Below, piece after piece: positions 45,210 to 55,015 of a stretch of 60,989 bases of DNA (the stretch's first letter is position 1; each line of letters opens with the position of its first letter). The notes under the pieces were generated by a model. It was not told where the DNA came from. It was given only the letters and a program-made list of their open reading frames with translations, and did not search any database. The stretch lies in assembly GCA_946699565.1 (NCBI GenBank), contig CAMPDW010000013.1, forward strand, positions 1-60,989. The letters are read 5' to 3'. Source of the stretch: an uncultured Commensalibacter sp. GTDB taxonomy: Bacteria; Pseudomonadota; Alphaproteobacteria; Acetobacterales; Acetobacteraceae. A program made the position numbers and the translations under genes.

Positions 45210-46013
45210 TTATGTTTCAGCCCACAATTTATAAAAATGATTGACGGGTCCATGCCCCTTTCCAACATGTAATTCATTGCTCTTTTTCAAGGCATGCCAT
45301 AAATAATTTTTAGCCTCCCCCACTGCATCAGGAACCTCTTTAACAGGTAATAAAGATGTGATGGCTGATGATAATGTACATCCTGTTCCGTGATTGTTTT
45401 TTGTATGAATACGTTTATTTTCATATTCATAAACATTTTGCTCATTACATAAAACATCAAAACAATGATCTCCTTCGAGATGACCGCCTTTTAATAATAC
45501 CCATTGCGAACCTAAAGATAATAACCGTTGTGCCTCTTGCTTCATTTCTTCAATAGGAATAGGCTCTTTTCTATTCAATAAAACACATGCTTCAGGAATA
45601 TTAGGAGTCATTAACGTTGAAATAGGCAATAACTCATTTTTCATGGCTTCAATCGCAGCATTGTTAATTAAACGATCCCCGCTTTTTGCAACCATAACAG
45701 GATCAACAACAATTAATTTTATCTTATATTCCTTGAGTTTTTGAGCAACAATTTTTACAACAGCTTCATTACCAAGCATACCAATTTTAACTGCATCAAC
45801 ATAAATATCCTGAAAAATGGCATCAATCTGATCCGCAATAAATTCTGGACTCATGACTTGAAAAGATTTAACCCCTTGCGTATTTTGAGCAACTACTGCG
45901 GTTATGACTGACATTGCATAGGTTCTAAATGCAGAAAACGTTTTTATATCAGCTTGCATTCCTGCACCACCACTTGGATCAGTACCCGCAATGGTTAAAA
46001 TATTTTTAATCAT
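45210..46013 (-). CDS. thiD: Hydroxymethylpyrimidine/phosphomethylpyrimidine kinase
   Basis: ThiD phosphorylates HMP and HMP-P in thiamine diphosphate synthesis or salvage. The 267 residues show the ribokinase fold: N-terminal IAGTDPSGGAGMQADIKTF, VDPVMVAKSGDRL near residue 105, TPNIPEACVLL near 138, and the anion-hole/catalytic motif NNHGTGCTLSSAITSLL near 210. No other thi gene and no TPP riboswitch-like structure is visible in the 160-base leader. It is followed by xerC 36 bases later. Confidence 0.93.
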   Translation of the reverse strand: MIKNILTIAGTDPSGGAGMQADIKTFSAFRTYAMSVITAVVAQNTQGVKSFQVMSPEFIADQIDAIFQDIYVDAVKIGMLGNEAVVKIVAQKLKEYKIKLIVVDPVMVAKSGDRLINNAAIEAMKNELLPISTLMTPNIPEACVLLNRKEPIPIEEMKQEAQRLLSLGSQWVLLKGGHLEGDHCFDVLCNEQNVYEYENKRIHTKNNHGTGCTLSSAITSLLPVKEVPDAVGEAKNYLWHALKKSNELHVGKGHGPVNHFYKLWAET

Positions 46014-46172
46014 AAATTTTCCATCCCTTTTTCAATAAAAAATAGTATAAACGTTTTTCTTCCTTTTAAATCAATAAAATTTATCTTAAATTCATATCCC
46101 GTTGGATTAACTTTTTTTTAAATATAATATTTTCTTCATTTATATTTAGTTTTCACCTTACATTCATCAAAT

Positions 46173-48398
46173 ATGACCCTTTCAAAGCAAAACATTATAC
46201 CTGTACTTTTACCCTATCCATTTAAGGAGCCATTAAATTATCTTCTTCCAGAAGACTTAAAATTTCAAAAAATTCTCCCAGGCTCATTTGTTATTGTCCC
46301 TCTCAATCAACGCAAAGAAATAGGTATCATTTGGCAACATCATTCATTACCATCAGGTTTAACCAAGCTTCCAACCAAACAAAAAAGGATAAAAAATTTA
46401 AAAGAAATTATTTCAATTCTTCCTGTTTCTCCTTTACCACCCGTATTACTGGAATTTATCGAATGGGTTGCACAATATAATTTTACAGAATTAGGGTCAG
46501 TATTAGCAATCACTATTCGCAATATAAAAATTATTCTTAAACCCGAAAAAAAACAATTTGGATGGTTAAAAGTACCTAATGTTTCGCTTTCTATAAAAAT
46601 GACAAAGGCACGCAAAAAAATCCTTGAATTTATCCAAACACAAGATCGTCTTTATTCATCAAAAGAGCTTATTGATCGACTTCATATTACATCTAGTACA
46701 CTAATAGGTCTTGAAAAGGCAGGAATTATTGCTAAACAATTAATTCCTCATGTCTCATTTTTTCCAAAACCTGACCTTTATTTTCACCAACCATCATTAT
46801 CCGATGAACAGCAAAAAGCTGCTGATTTTTTAAGTCAGAAAGTTATCGACCATCAATTTTCAGTAACGCTTCTTCAAGGAATAACAGGATCAGGAAAAAC
46901 TGAAGTCTATATGCAAGCAATTGCAACATGTATCGAACAAAAAAAACAAATATTGGTTTTACTTCCAGAAATCGCTTTATCTTCCCAATGGACAGATCGT
47001 TTTGCTAAACGTTTTGGTGTAAACCCTGCCCTTTGGCATTCAGACCTTACCCTTAAATTACGCCGTCAAACATGGCAGGCTATTTCAAAAAATCAAATAT
47101 CTGTATTGGTGGGTGCTAGGTCAGCTTTATTTCTCCCTTTCCGAAATTTAGGACTAATTATTGTTGATGAAGAACATGAAACAGCTTTCAAGCAAGAAGA
47201 AGGTGTAATTTATAACGCTAGAGATATGGCTATCGTACGGGCAAAATTAACGAATTGCCCTATTATATTGGTATCCGCCACTCCATCAATGGAAACGCTA
47301 ATCAATGCATATCAAGGAAAATATCATCACCTTACCTTAACCAAACGTCATGCTGGAGCAGTGATGCCACATACAGAGCTAATTGATATGAAGATTTCAT
47401 ATCCACAACGAGGTCATTATTTATCACCTCCCTTAATTAAAGCTACACAACAGGTATTATCCAAAAATGAACAGATTCTTCTGTTTTTAAACAGACGAGG
47501 ATATGCCCCATTAACCTTATGCCGTGCTTGCGGTTATCGGCTTGAATGTCCTCATTGTTCTGCATGGTTAGTTGAACATCGAAATACGCATAAACTTGTC
47601 TGTCATCATTGTGATTATTTTATCCCGATCCCTAAAGAATGCCCACATTGTAATGCTAAAGATAGTCTTGTTCCAATTGGTCCAGGAATTGAACGTATTA
47701 CCGAAGAAGCAAAGATTACTTTTCCTAATGCCAGAATTCTTGTTATGTCGAGTGATACTTTAAATAGCCCGAAAATGACTACAGAAGCTATTCGCCAGAT
47801 TATGGAAAAAGAAGTTAATTTAATTATAGGCACGCAAATTGTTGCAAAAGGTTGGCATTTTCCCGATCTTACCCTTGTTGGGATCATTGATGCTGATCTG
47901 GGATTGACAGGTGCTGATTTACGAGCTGCAGAAAAGACATTGCAACTTTTACACCAAGTAGGAGGAAGAGCGGGAAGATCACACTTTCCTGGCACTGTCA
48001 TGATTCAAAGTTATTTAACTAATCATCCAGTTATGAATACTTTGATCAGAGGAGATTTCAATCAATTTATGCTTGAAGAAGCGCAAGAAAGACAAAATCA
48101 ATTTTGGCCACCCTATGGACGTTTAGCCGCTATTATTGTAAGTGCGGATACAAATCAAGATGCCATAGAAACAGCTCACCTTCTTGGTCAAACTGCTCCT
48201 CAAGATCCAAATATTGTTATCTTGGGGCCTGCACCAGCACCATTATCTTTGCTTCGCAATCGATATCGGCAACGTTTGTTGTTAAGAACCCGCAAAAATA
48301 TTGCTATCCAACTAATTTTACATCAATGGCTAGATTCAATTAAAACTAAAAAAAACGTAAAAATAGAGGTTGATATAGATCCCATATCTTTTTTATAA
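46173..48398 (+). CDS. priA: Primosomal protein N' (replication restart helicase)
   Basis: PriA reloads the replisome at collapsed forks. The 741-residue protein has the N-terminal 3'-end-binding domain (residues 1-100) and a winged-helix linker. SF2 helicase motifs are Walker A GITGSGKTEVY near 242 and DEEHE near 334. The eight-Cys zinc region begins CRACGYRLECPHCS, with CHHCDY and CPHCNA following, near 450-490. Motif VI is QVGGRAGR near 600. It is divergent from thiD with a 159-base gap. Confidence 0.96.
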   Translation: MTLSKQNIIPVLLPYPFKEPLNYLLPEDLKFQKILPGSFVIVPLNQRKEIGIIWQHHSLPSGLTKLPTKQKRIKNLKEIISILPVSPLPPVLLEFIEWVAQYNFTELGSVLAITIRNIKIILKPEKKQFGWLKVPNVSLSIKMTKARKKILEFIQTQDRLYSSKELIDRLHITSSTLIGLEKAGIIAKQLIPHVSFFPKPDLYFHQPSLSDEQQKAADFLSQKVIDHQFSVTLLQGITGSGKTEVYMQAIATCIEQKKQILVLLPEIALSSQWTDRFAKRFGVNPALWHSDLTLKLRRQTWQAISKNQISVLVGARSALFLPFRNLGLIIVDEEHETAFKQEEGVIYNARDMAIVRAKLTNCPIILVSATPSMETLINAYQGKYHHLTLTKRHAGAVMPHTELIDMKISYPQRGHYLSPPLIKATQQVLSKNEQILLFLNRRGYAPLTLCRACGYRLECPHCSAWLVEHRNTHKLVCHHCDYFIPIPKECPHCNAKDSLVPIGPGIERITEEAKITFPNARILVMSSDTLNSPKMTTEAIRQIMEKEVNLIIGTQIVAKGWHFPDLTLVGIIDADLGLTGADLRAAEKTLQLLHQVGGRAGRSHFPGTVMIQSYLTNHPVMNTLIRGDFNQFMLEEAQERQNQFWPPYGRLAAIIVSADTNQDAIETAHLLGQTAPQDPNIVILGPAPAPLSLLRNRYRQRLLLRTRKNIAIQLILHQWLDSIKTKKNVKIEVDIDPISFL

Positions 48399-48562
48399 AT
48401 TCGTTAATAATATAACATAAAAATCTGAAGTTTATTTTTTTATTCAATAATTTTATCTAACTCAACTAAAAATACATTAAATACTCGCATCTGTGGATTT
48501 TTTTCTTTATGATGATTTTTCATTAATCAATTTATCTATCATTGAACTATTCTGGAGAACTC

Positions 48563-49546
48563 ATGTCTAAATCCCCTGCAATTTCTTCTGATTCTCTTAC
48601 AGAAGAATTGATGGAATATACAAAAGAATTATTAATCGTTACACATAATGGCCGATTTCATATCGATGACGTATTTGCCTTTACCACCTTATCCATTGCA
48701 TTAGATCTAGATCATAGACCCTTTAAATTAGCAAGAACACGCAACCCAGAAATCATAGAAAAGGCTGATATTGTCTTTGATGTTGGTGGAATTTTTGATG
48801 GTAAAAGATATTTTGATCACCATCAAATTGGAGCACCCGAACGTGATGCTAAGCAAACACCAAAAAATATCGAAGGAACAATTCCATATAGCTCTGCTGG
48901 TTTAATATGGCAAGCTTTTGGTTTGGATGTTATTAAAAAATTAGCACCTGACCTTGATGAAAAATCGCATAAAATTGCTCATAATGTAATTGAAAAAGCA
49001 TTGGTTATTCCTATTGATGCTATTGATAATGGCAAAATGCAACCAGAAAATGGTCTTAATTTTTCTTCTATTATAAATATTTTCAATCCAGCTTGGGATT
49101 GTGATGATCATACAACTCAACTTGAACGTTTTTTTGAAGCCAGTAAAATTGTTCGCAAAGTTTTAATTTATCAACTTAATATAGAATTTGCACGAAACAG
49201 AGCTATCAGCTGTTGTGAAGAAGCCTATAAAAACAGCCCAGATAATCGTATTTTAATATTACCTCGCTGGATGCCCCATATTTATCCAATCTTTGCCAAT
49301 GGTTGGAATACGCAATTAGTCATTTATCCTACTGAAGATGAATGGAGAATTGGTACGGTACCCATTCGTATGCATGGTAATGACCGTCGCAAATTATTTC
49401 CTACCACATGGGGTGGTTTAGAAAAAAAGGAACTTGAAAAGGAAACAGGAATTCCTGGGTCAAAATTTGTTCACAAAGGTTTATTTATTGCTGTTACAAC
49501 AACTAAAGAATCAGCTATTGCTTTGGCGAATAAAACACTCAGCTGA
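48563..49546 (+). CDS. MYG1/UPF0160-family metal-dependent hydrolase
   Basis: This 327-residue protein belongs to the MYG1 family, related to DHH phosphoesterases; eukaryotic MYG1 is a 3'-5' RNA exonuclease of nucleus and mitochondria. The metal-site motifs are THNGRFHIDDVFAF near residue 28, DVGGIFDGKRYFDHHQIG near 73 and IPIDAIDNG near 150. The C-terminus has the conserved WGGLEKKELEKETG segment. I choose the ATG at 48563 because GGAG lies five bases upstream; an earlier TTG at 48542 has no such site. Bacterial function has not been settled. Confidence 0.82.
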   Translation: MSKSPAISSDSLTEELMEYTKELLIVTHNGRFHIDDVFAFTTLSIALDLDHRPFKLARTRNPEIIEKADIVFDVGGIFDGKRYFDHHQIGAPERDAKQTPKNIEGTIPYSSAGLIWQAFGLDVIKKLAPDLDEKSHKIAHNVIEKALVIPIDAIDNGKMQPENGLNFSSIINIFNPAWDCDDHTTQLERFFEASKIVRKVLIYQLNIEFARNRAISCCEEAYKNSPDNRILILPRWMPHIYPIFANGWNTQLVIYPTEDEWRIGTVPIRMHGNDRRKLFPTTWGGLEKKELEKETGIPGSKFVHKGLFIAVTTTKESAIALANKTLS

Positions 49547-49553
49547 AAAATAC

Positions 49554-49584
49554 TTATGGATTAAGATTAAATCTTAATCCATAA
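49554..49584 (-). terminator. Intrinsic terminator between the convergent MYG1-like and gabD genes
   Basis: A perfect 14-base stem (49554-49567 with 49571-49584; arm TTATGGATTAAGAT) has a three-base TAA loop. On the minus strand it is followed by GTATTTTTCAG, so it best serves gabD, whose stop is 19 bases away. It may also stop the convergent gene. Confidence 0.7.
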
Positions 49585-49602
49585 AAGCAGAAATTAAGGT
49601 AC

Positions 49603-51072
49603 TTATTTATCTTTGATGCTTAAACATATATATTTAATTTCTAAATAATCTTCAATTCCATATTTAGAACCCTCTCGACCTAATCCAGAAGCTTTGATAC
49701 CGCCAAATGGTGCCATCTCGTTTGAAATTAAACCCGTATTAATTCCAACAATCCCATATTCTAGTGCCTCAGATACACGTGCAACGCGTGAAACATCATT
49801 TGTATAAAAATACGAAGCTAATCCAAATTCAGTATCATTAGCTAAGCATACTACTTCTTCTTCTGTTTTAAAACGAAAAACAGGTGCCAAGGGACCAAAA
49901 GTTTCTTCCTTGGATACCAATGCTTGCACTGGAACATTTGCTAGAATAGTTGGTTCAAAAAAGTAACCTTTTAATGCTTTACCACCTGCTATAATCCTAG
50001 CGCCTTTATTTACAGCATCATCAATATGTTCCCTAACTTTATCCAAGGCTTTATGATCAATTAATGGACCAATCGTTACGCCTTCATCTAATCCATTGCC
50101 AATTTTTAATTTAGAAACTGCATGTTTAAATTTTTCAATAAATTGTTCATAAATACCATCCTGAACATAGAAACGATTTGCACAAACACAGGTTTGTCCA
50201 GCATTTCGATATTTGGACATCATCGCACCATCAACAGCAGCATCAACATCGGCATCATCAAAGACAATGAATGGAGCGTTTCCTCCCAACTCCATGGATA
50301 ATTTTTTAATTGTACTGGATGTTTCCTTAATCAACTCCGATCCAATTTCTGTTGAACCAGTAAAACTCAACTTACGAACGGTTGGATTAGATGTTAATTC
50401 TCCACCAATCACTTTCGAAGAACCCGTTACAATATTTAATATTCCTGCCGGCACACCTGCTTCCTCTGCTAATACTGCTAAAGCCAGAGCAGAATAAGGC
50501 GTCATACTTGCAGGTTTCAAAACCATTGCGCACCCAACCGCCAATGCTGGCCCTGCTTTACGTGTAATCATTGCATTTGGAAAATTCCATGGGGTAACGG
50601 CAGCTGTAACACCTATAGGTTGTTTAATAACTGAAATACGTTTATCTTTTAAATGTCCAGGAATAACATCTCCATATACACGTTTTGCCTCTTCAGCAAA
50701 CCATTCGAGATAAGACGCACCATACTCAATTTCACCTTTTGCCTCTGCCAAAGGCTTTCCTTGTTCAAGAGTAAGAATAAGTGCAAGATCATCTTTATTT
50801 TCTTCTATCAATTCATACCAACGACGAAGAATTTTTGATCGTTCTTTAGCCGTCTTTTCACGCCAAGCAACTTGTGCTTTTTGTGCCGCTTCAATAGCTC
50901 TTTTGGTTTCTGCTACCCCCATTTTTGGGACGCTACCAATAATTTCTTCAGTTGCAGGATTAATAACATCAACAGTCTGTTTATTATCCGCATTTATCCA
51001 TTGACCATCAATAAAACATTGTTGACGAAACAATTTTTTATTTTTTAGCTGGTTAAAATTCTTATTAACCAT
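49603..51072 (-). CDS. gabD: NAD(P)-dependent succinate-semialdehyde dehydrogenase
   Basis: This enzyme oxidises succinate semialdehyde to succinate; in bacteria with an incomplete TCA cycle or a GABA route it feeds the cycle. The roughly 489-residue ALDH shows TPWNFPNAMITRK (NAD region) near 160, FTGSTEIG near 235 and the catalytic Glu in MELGGNAPF near 258. The catalytic Cys is in NAGQTCVCANRF near 292, followed by KEETFGPLAPV and GIKASGLGREGSKYG. The C-x-C around the catalytic site is typical of GabD. I favour the ATG at 51072, with AAGGA eight bases upstream, over that at 51081. Confidence 0.88.
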   Translation of the reverse strand: MVNKNFNQLKNKKLFRQQCFIDGQWINADNKQTVDVINPATEEIIGSVPKMGVAETKRAIEAAQKAQVAWREKTAKERSKILRRWYELIEENKDDLALILTLEQGKPLAEAKGEIEYGASYLEWFAEEAKRVYGDVIPGHLKDKRISVIKQPIGVTAAVTPWNFPNAMITRKAGPALAVGCAMVLKPASMTPYSALALAVLAEEAGVPAGILNIVTGSSKVIGGELTSNPTVRKLSFTGSTEIGSELIKETSSTIKKLSMELGGNAPFIVFDDADVDAAVDGAMMSKYRNAGQTCVCANRFYVQDGIYEQFIEKFKHAVSKLKIGNGLDEGVTIGPLIDHKALDKVREHIDDAVNKGARIIAGGKALKGYFFEPTILANVPVQALVSKEETFGPLAPVFRFKTEEEVVCLANDTEFGLASYFYTNDVSRVARVSEALEYGIVGINTGLISNEMAPFGGIKASGLGREGSKYGIEDYLEIKYICLSIKDK

Positions 51073-51224
51073 TTCCTGCATCCTTCATTGATTAAAATAA
51101 TTGTAGAATCTATCATATTATATAAACATAATTTTTCTTTAAAAATTGCTTATAATCTTAACAAAAATTTGTTACTTAATTTTTTGCATAAATCTATTAA
51201 TTTGTTAAAAAATCCGAAAACAAC

Positions 51225-51255
51225 TTGCATCATATCCTATTTTCTGTTGTATAAT
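51225..51255 (+). promoter_or_regulatory. Putative promoter of ilvE
   Basis: TTGCAT at 51225-51230 and a perfect TATAAT at 51250-51255 lie 19 bases apart, with the ilvE start codon 46 bases downstream. The -10 box is excellent but the spacer is two bases longer than ideal. A TTGTAAC/TTGTTAC pair in the same gap hints at an operator but is short. Confidence 0.45.
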
Positions 51256-51301
51256 TTGTAACAAAATTACTTAAAATTATAGATTAAAGAAAGATAAGAA
51301 A

Positions 51302-52399
51302 ATGAATTCCGGAAAACAGTTTCCGATTAAGTTTTTTAAAAATCCAAATGCACTTTCAAAAACAGAACGCGATGAAATTTTAAAAAATCCTGGTTTTGGA
51401 CAAAAATTTACCGATCATATGCTAATTATACATTATAACAAAGAAAAAGGTTGGCATAACGCTGAAATCAAAGCTTATGGTCCGATAAGTTTAGATCCTG
51501 CCGTTTGTGTTTTTCATTATGCTCAGGAAATTTTTGAAGGCATGAAAGCTTATCGTGCTAAAGATGGAAGAATTTTATTATTTAGACCTGAATCAAATGC
51601 AAGACGTTTTATTAATTCCGCAAAACGTTTGGCAATGGCGCCTTTACCCGAAGAATTTTATTTACAAGCTATCTACAAATTCGTAAAAATCGAACAAGAT
51701 TGGATTCCTACACAAGAAATTGGTTCTCTTTATCTTCGTCCTTTCATGATTGCAAGCAAATCATATCTTGGAGTTAAACCTTCACCTGAATATTTATTCA
51801 TATTGATTGCATCACCAGCAGGAGCATATTTTTCCAAAAATGCACAATCTGTTAATGTGTGGATTTCAGAAAACTACACCCGAGCAGCTTCAGGTGGAAC
51901 AGGAGAAGTTAAATGTGGTGGAAATTATGCCGCCAGCCTAATTGCACAACAAGAAGCAACCAAAAATAATTGTGATCAGCTCATATTTCTTGATTCAGTT
52001 GAACATAAATGGATCGAGGAAATGGGTGGAATGAATATTTTCTTTGTCTTCAAAGATGATACACTTTCAACGCCTCCTTTAAATGGAACAATTTTACCAG
52101 GCATAACACGTGATTCTTTAATTACATTGGCACAAAACAAAGGGTTGAAAGTTTTACAAGAAAAATATTCCGTTCATCAATTTATTGAGGATATTCAAAC
52201 TCAAAAAATTCGTGAAGTTTTTGCATGTGGTACAGCTGCTGTTATTACACCAATTGGTAAAATTAAAACTAAAAATGGTGAATATATTATCAATGACGAT
52301 AAAATTGGAAGAATTACCCAAGATCTTCGTAAAACCCTTATTGATATTCAATTTGGAAATAATATTGATCATCATAATTGGGTTAAAGAAGTAAAATAA
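51302..52399 (+). CDS. ilvE: Branched-chain amino acid aminotransferase
   Basis: This PLP-dependent class IV aminotransferase interconverts branched-chain amino acids and their 2-oxo acids. The 365 residues correspond to the longer BCAT form. Seen are HYAQEIFEGMKAYR near residue 76, RPESNARRF, the Schiff-base Lys in GTGEVKCGGNYAAS near 203, the EEMGGMNIFF strand near 240, the phosphate-binding LPGITRDSLI near 268, and CGTAAVITPIG near 312. It appears monocistronic with its own promoter. Confidence 0.93.
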   Translation: MNSGKQFPIKFFKNPNALSKTERDEILKNPGFGQKFTDHMLIIHYNKEKGWHNAEIKAYGPISLDPAVCVFHYAQEIFEGMKAYRAKDGRILLFRPESNARRFINSAKRLAMAPLPEEFYLQAIYKFVKIEQDWIPTQEIGSLYLRPFMIASKSYLGVKPSPEYLFILIASPAGAYFSKNAQSVNVWISENYTRAASGGTGEVKCGGNYAASLIAQQEATKNNCDQLIFLDSVEHKWIEEMGGMNIFFVFKDDTLSTPPLNGTILPGITRDSLITLAQNKGLKVLQEKYSVHQFIEDIQTQKIREVFACGTAAVITPIGKIKTKNGEYIINDDKIGRITQDLRKTLIDIQFGNNIDHHNWVKEVK

Positions 52400-52425
52400 A
52401 AAAAATAAATTTTATTATCTTAAAC

Positions 52426-52473
52426 AACTATTTTCAATTTTATTAGTTTACACTTTTAATATTGAAAATAGTT
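52426..52473. terminator. Inverted repeat between convergent ilvE and the 52486 gene
   Basis: A perfect 13-base inverted repeat (52426-52438 against 52461-52473; arm AACTATTTTCAAT) with a 22-base loop lies midway between two convergent stops. No long T tract follows on either strand, so it is a weaker, possibly bidirectional terminator. Confidence 0.45.
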
Positions 52474-52485
52474 CCTTAATACTAT

Positions 52486-52995
52486 TTATTTAAAAGACTT
52501 AAAATTAGCATCATTTACACAACGTTGAAATTTACTTAACATGGATGGTAATCCTAATAAATCAACAATATTAACTGGTTGCTGACCAAATTCAACGATA
52601 ACTAAATTAGCATATGATAGTTTTGAAAGTAATATTTTAAAATCATCATTTTTCAAGCGATTCATTAACATATTTTTATCCATCGCTTTCATTGTAAATA
52701 AAAAATGCTCTTTTCCTATTGTTAAGGCTACTTTTTTATTATTTCCTGGAATTAGTTGGGCTTTAACATCCCAAATAAAAAGTCCTACATTATTAGCATC
52801 CTTTTTAAATCCCAAAACTAAATCATTAGAAATAACGAAACAGGCGTCAATAGTATTTTTTTTTTCGTCAACATAATGAAATGCAGTCCAATTTGCTTCA
52901 TGCCCATCCATTTGATAGATTTGTGGGGTTGCATTTGTAGAAAAATAAATAAATGCAAACAACAAAAAGAAAAAAATAAAAAAATTAATCTTCAT
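52486..52995 (-). CDS. Secreted protein of unknown function, last gene of the protease operon
   Basis: This 169-residue protein begins with a strong signal peptide (Phe-rich hydrophobic residues 4-19, cleavage after a Thr-Asn-Ala region). The mature part alternates strands and short helices and ends in GLPSMLSKFQRCVNDA. That tail resembles those of small periplasmic proteins in which a C-terminal Cys pairs with an internal Cys; here the other Cys is in IDACFVI. I do not recognise a family. It lies nine bases after the gene at 53005 and is very probably co-transcribed with the membrane protease and its partners. Confidence 0.6.
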   Translation of the reverse strand: MKINFFIFFFLLFAFIYFSTNATPQIYQMDGHEANWTAFHYVDEKKNTIDACFVISNDLVLGFKKDANNVGLFIWDVKAQLIPGNNKKVALTIGKEHFLFTMKAMDKNMLMNRLKNDDFKILLSKLSYANLVIVEFGQQPVNIVDLLGLPSMLSKFQRCVNDANFKSFK

Positions 52996-53004
52996 TTTAT
53001 TATC

Positions 53005-54255
53005 TTAACGTTTAAATATTCCAGTAGACTGATGACCTTCAACATCTATATAATTACATCTAGCTTCTCGGTCATTTAAACGAATACATACATTTTTTCC
53101 CGTAATAAGATGAAAATCTCCCTGACAATCATTGGGTTGGTTTAAAATAAGTTGATCTCCATGAAAACCAGCATATAAAGGCCCTCTACAAGTCCCCCCA
53201 TCTTGACGGGTAAGGGTTTGCTGGCCAGCTCCGTTCGGACTAAAACAAAGCTCCCAATTTGTTACAGGTTGATGAGAAGTAAAAAATAAACCATGACTAA
53301 ATAATTCAAGTTGTGTAGTTAGATGCCAACAGCCATTCAGCATTCTTGTATCTTTTTTATTCCATGATTCCTTTGGAAGGTCACCTTGATTTTTAGGAAA
53401 TTCATTATTAACTTTAGGTGGCGAAGGTTTTGGAACATTTTTTTTCTCTAAATTATCTAAATCAGGTAAATCCTGATTTTCGACAACAAATGGTAATTTT
53501 GGTAATTGTTCTGGAGATTGTAAAGGATCCAATTTAGGAGGATCTAAAGGAATTAAAGGTTTTATTGTCGGAATTTGGCATTGTTTTTGAAGAATATTCC
53601 ATTCATCTAACAATTTGTTTCGTTTAATAATTAGCTGATCATTTCGAGATTTATTATCCAGAACTCTTTGGATCTGCGAATGTGAAGGATACATACCAAT
53701 ACAAGTTTTATTCGCAAAATTTCTGTGGGCAACAAAAATCGATACAATTAATCCTAAAGTAATGGCCACAAGTGCTGTTAACCATGGAAAATAACTCCAT
53801 AAAATTATATATTTATTATTTTTTATAGATGATCCAGCTAATAGATCATATGTTCCGTTTTCCCCAGCACAACCCCAAGCAGTAATAACAGGTTTTCCAT
53901 CAACAGCATATAAATAATCTAGCGAAGGAAATTGTCGACATTGATCAAAAAATTTCGCCAATACTGAATAAGGATATTGATGTGTTACAAGTTCAATATC
54001 CGATAGAATAGAACGTGCAGCATCAAGCAATAATTGTTGCTGCTTTTGATCAAGTTCTTTCCAGGCTAAACTATGTTGCCCCTCCGCATTCCACCGAACT
54101 ATATTATTATAATATTCAGGCTGAGCAAAAATCTTCGCATGCTCATAATCAAGATAATTTACAATTTCATCTTGCAACTGTTTATATAAATTTTTCTGCC
54201 TATCAAATAGGAAAGATAATTTATTAGTTTCTTGTCGATTTAAAACCAAAACCAT
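53005..54255 (-). CDS. Membrane protein with shared N-terminal domain and Cys-rich extracytoplasmic domain
   Basis: This 416-residue protein carries the N-terminal domain shared with its two upstream neighbours (about residues 18-125): QPEYYNNIVRWNAEG, then AVDGKPVITAWG. One membrane helix follows (about 150-172). A coiled region and a Pro-rich linker (DPPKLDPLQSPEQLPKLP) come next, then a C-terminal domain of about 110 residues with five Cys and a beta pattern (LNGCWHLTTQLELFSHG, WELCFSPNGAG, GGTCRGPLYAGF). The final domain would be periplasmic and probably disulphide-bonded. The ATG overlaps the preceding stop by one base (TGATG). Confidence 0.65.
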   Translation of the reverse strand: MVLVLNRQETNKLSFLFDRQKNLYKQLQDEIVNYLDYEHAKIFAQPEYYNNIVRWNAEGQHSLAWKELDQKQQQLLLDAARSILSDIELVTHQYPYSVLAKFFDQCRQFPSLDYLYAVDGKPVITAWGCAGENGTYDLLAGSSIKNNKYIILWSYFPWLTALVAITLGLIVSIFVAHRNFANKTCIGMYPSHSQIQRVLDNKSRNDQLIIKRNKLLDEWNILQKQCQIPTIKPLIPLDPPKLDPLQSPEQLPKLPFVVENQDLPDLDNLEKKNVPKPSPPKVNNEFPKNQGDLPKESWNKKDTRMLNGCWHLTTQLELFSHGLFFTSHQPVTNWELCFSPNGAGQQTLTRQDGGTCRGPLYAGFHGDQLILNQPNDCQGDFHLITGKNVCIRLNDREARCNYIDVEGHQSTGIFKR

Positions 54256-55013
54256 CAAATTTTACCTTTATTAAAATAAAACTGATGATCATATCGATTT
54301 TTAATAAGAAAACCCAAAATAGGCAGAAGCAAAATAAAAATTATAATGGGGCCTAACCAATAATATCGGCAATAATCAATAGGTATTATTCCTTCCCACC
54401 AAGGCAATAACATTAATAAGATTAATAAAAAAATACTTGCCAACCAAGGCCAAGTATTCTTAAGTAAGACAGCATATTTAAAAGGCGATATTGGTGGAGG
54501 TAAAATAACCATTCTATTTTGATCAACCTCTTTCCCCTTTGCAGTGACGATCTCACTTTTAGAAGAAACTTTGCTTTTTTCATGTCCCCATTGAATTAAT
54601 GCTGGTCCATAAGGAGTAATAATTATTGCGTTCTCATTTGGGAATTGTAATGCTTCTAAAAGTAATTGACCCTTTTGTTGCAATGCGACTTCAGACGAAT
54701 TTAATAAATTATTGGCAAATTTTTGACCTTGGGCAATATAATAATTGACACGCTGTAAAGCTTCTTCTCTTGATAACTGTTTTAGAGGTAGCTTAGTATT
54801 TTCATCAGGCAAATACCAATCAATAACCCCTCTTCCTCGATCAACCTGAGGTTCCAATAAAAGCGATGCACATTCAGGACTAATATTGTTCTTCAAAAGT
54901 TCATATAAAATATGCCAGTTTTCCAAAACAAACTGACCATTAATACCTAAAGGTTTCGCTTCACTGAAATTCGTAGTTGTAATTGGCTTCCCAGAAATAA
55001 ATTGTAGTTTCAT
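54255..55013 (-). CDS. Two-TM membrane protein with the shared N-terminal domain
   Basis: This 252-residue protein has the shared domain at about residues 25-140: NGQFVLENWHILYELL, LLEPQVDRGRGVIDWYLP, then GPALIQWG. After it come two membrane helices (about 188-205 and 218-238) joined by a short Trp-rich loop, and a basic tail. No catalytic motif is seen. It sits two bases after the protease gene and one base before the next, in the middle of a coupled operon. The IDWY segment suggests a link to SrfA-type proteins, which needs a profile search to test. Confidence 0.6.
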   Translation of the reverse strand: MKLQFISGKPITTTNFSEAKPLGINGQFVLENWHILYELLKNNISPECASLLLEPQVDRGRGVIDWYLPDENTKLPLKQLSREEALQRVNYYIAQGQKFANNLLNSSEVALQQKGQLLLEALQFPNENAIIITPYGPALIQWGHEKSKVSSKSEIVTAKGKEVDQNRMVILPPPISPFKYAVLLKNTWPWLASIFLLILLMLLPWWEGIIPIDYCRYYWLGPIIIFILLLPILGFLIKNRYDHQFYFNKGKI

Positions 55014-55015
55014 CT

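Noticed and set aside
46014-46172. TPP riboswitch ahead of thiD
   Set aside because: The leader lacks the conserved CTGAGA and ACCTGA-type elements and has no GC-rich stems.
47615-48001. Minus-strand open frame inside priA
   Set aside because: It is antisense to the PriA zinc and motif VI region, and its composition mirrors that gene's codon pattern.
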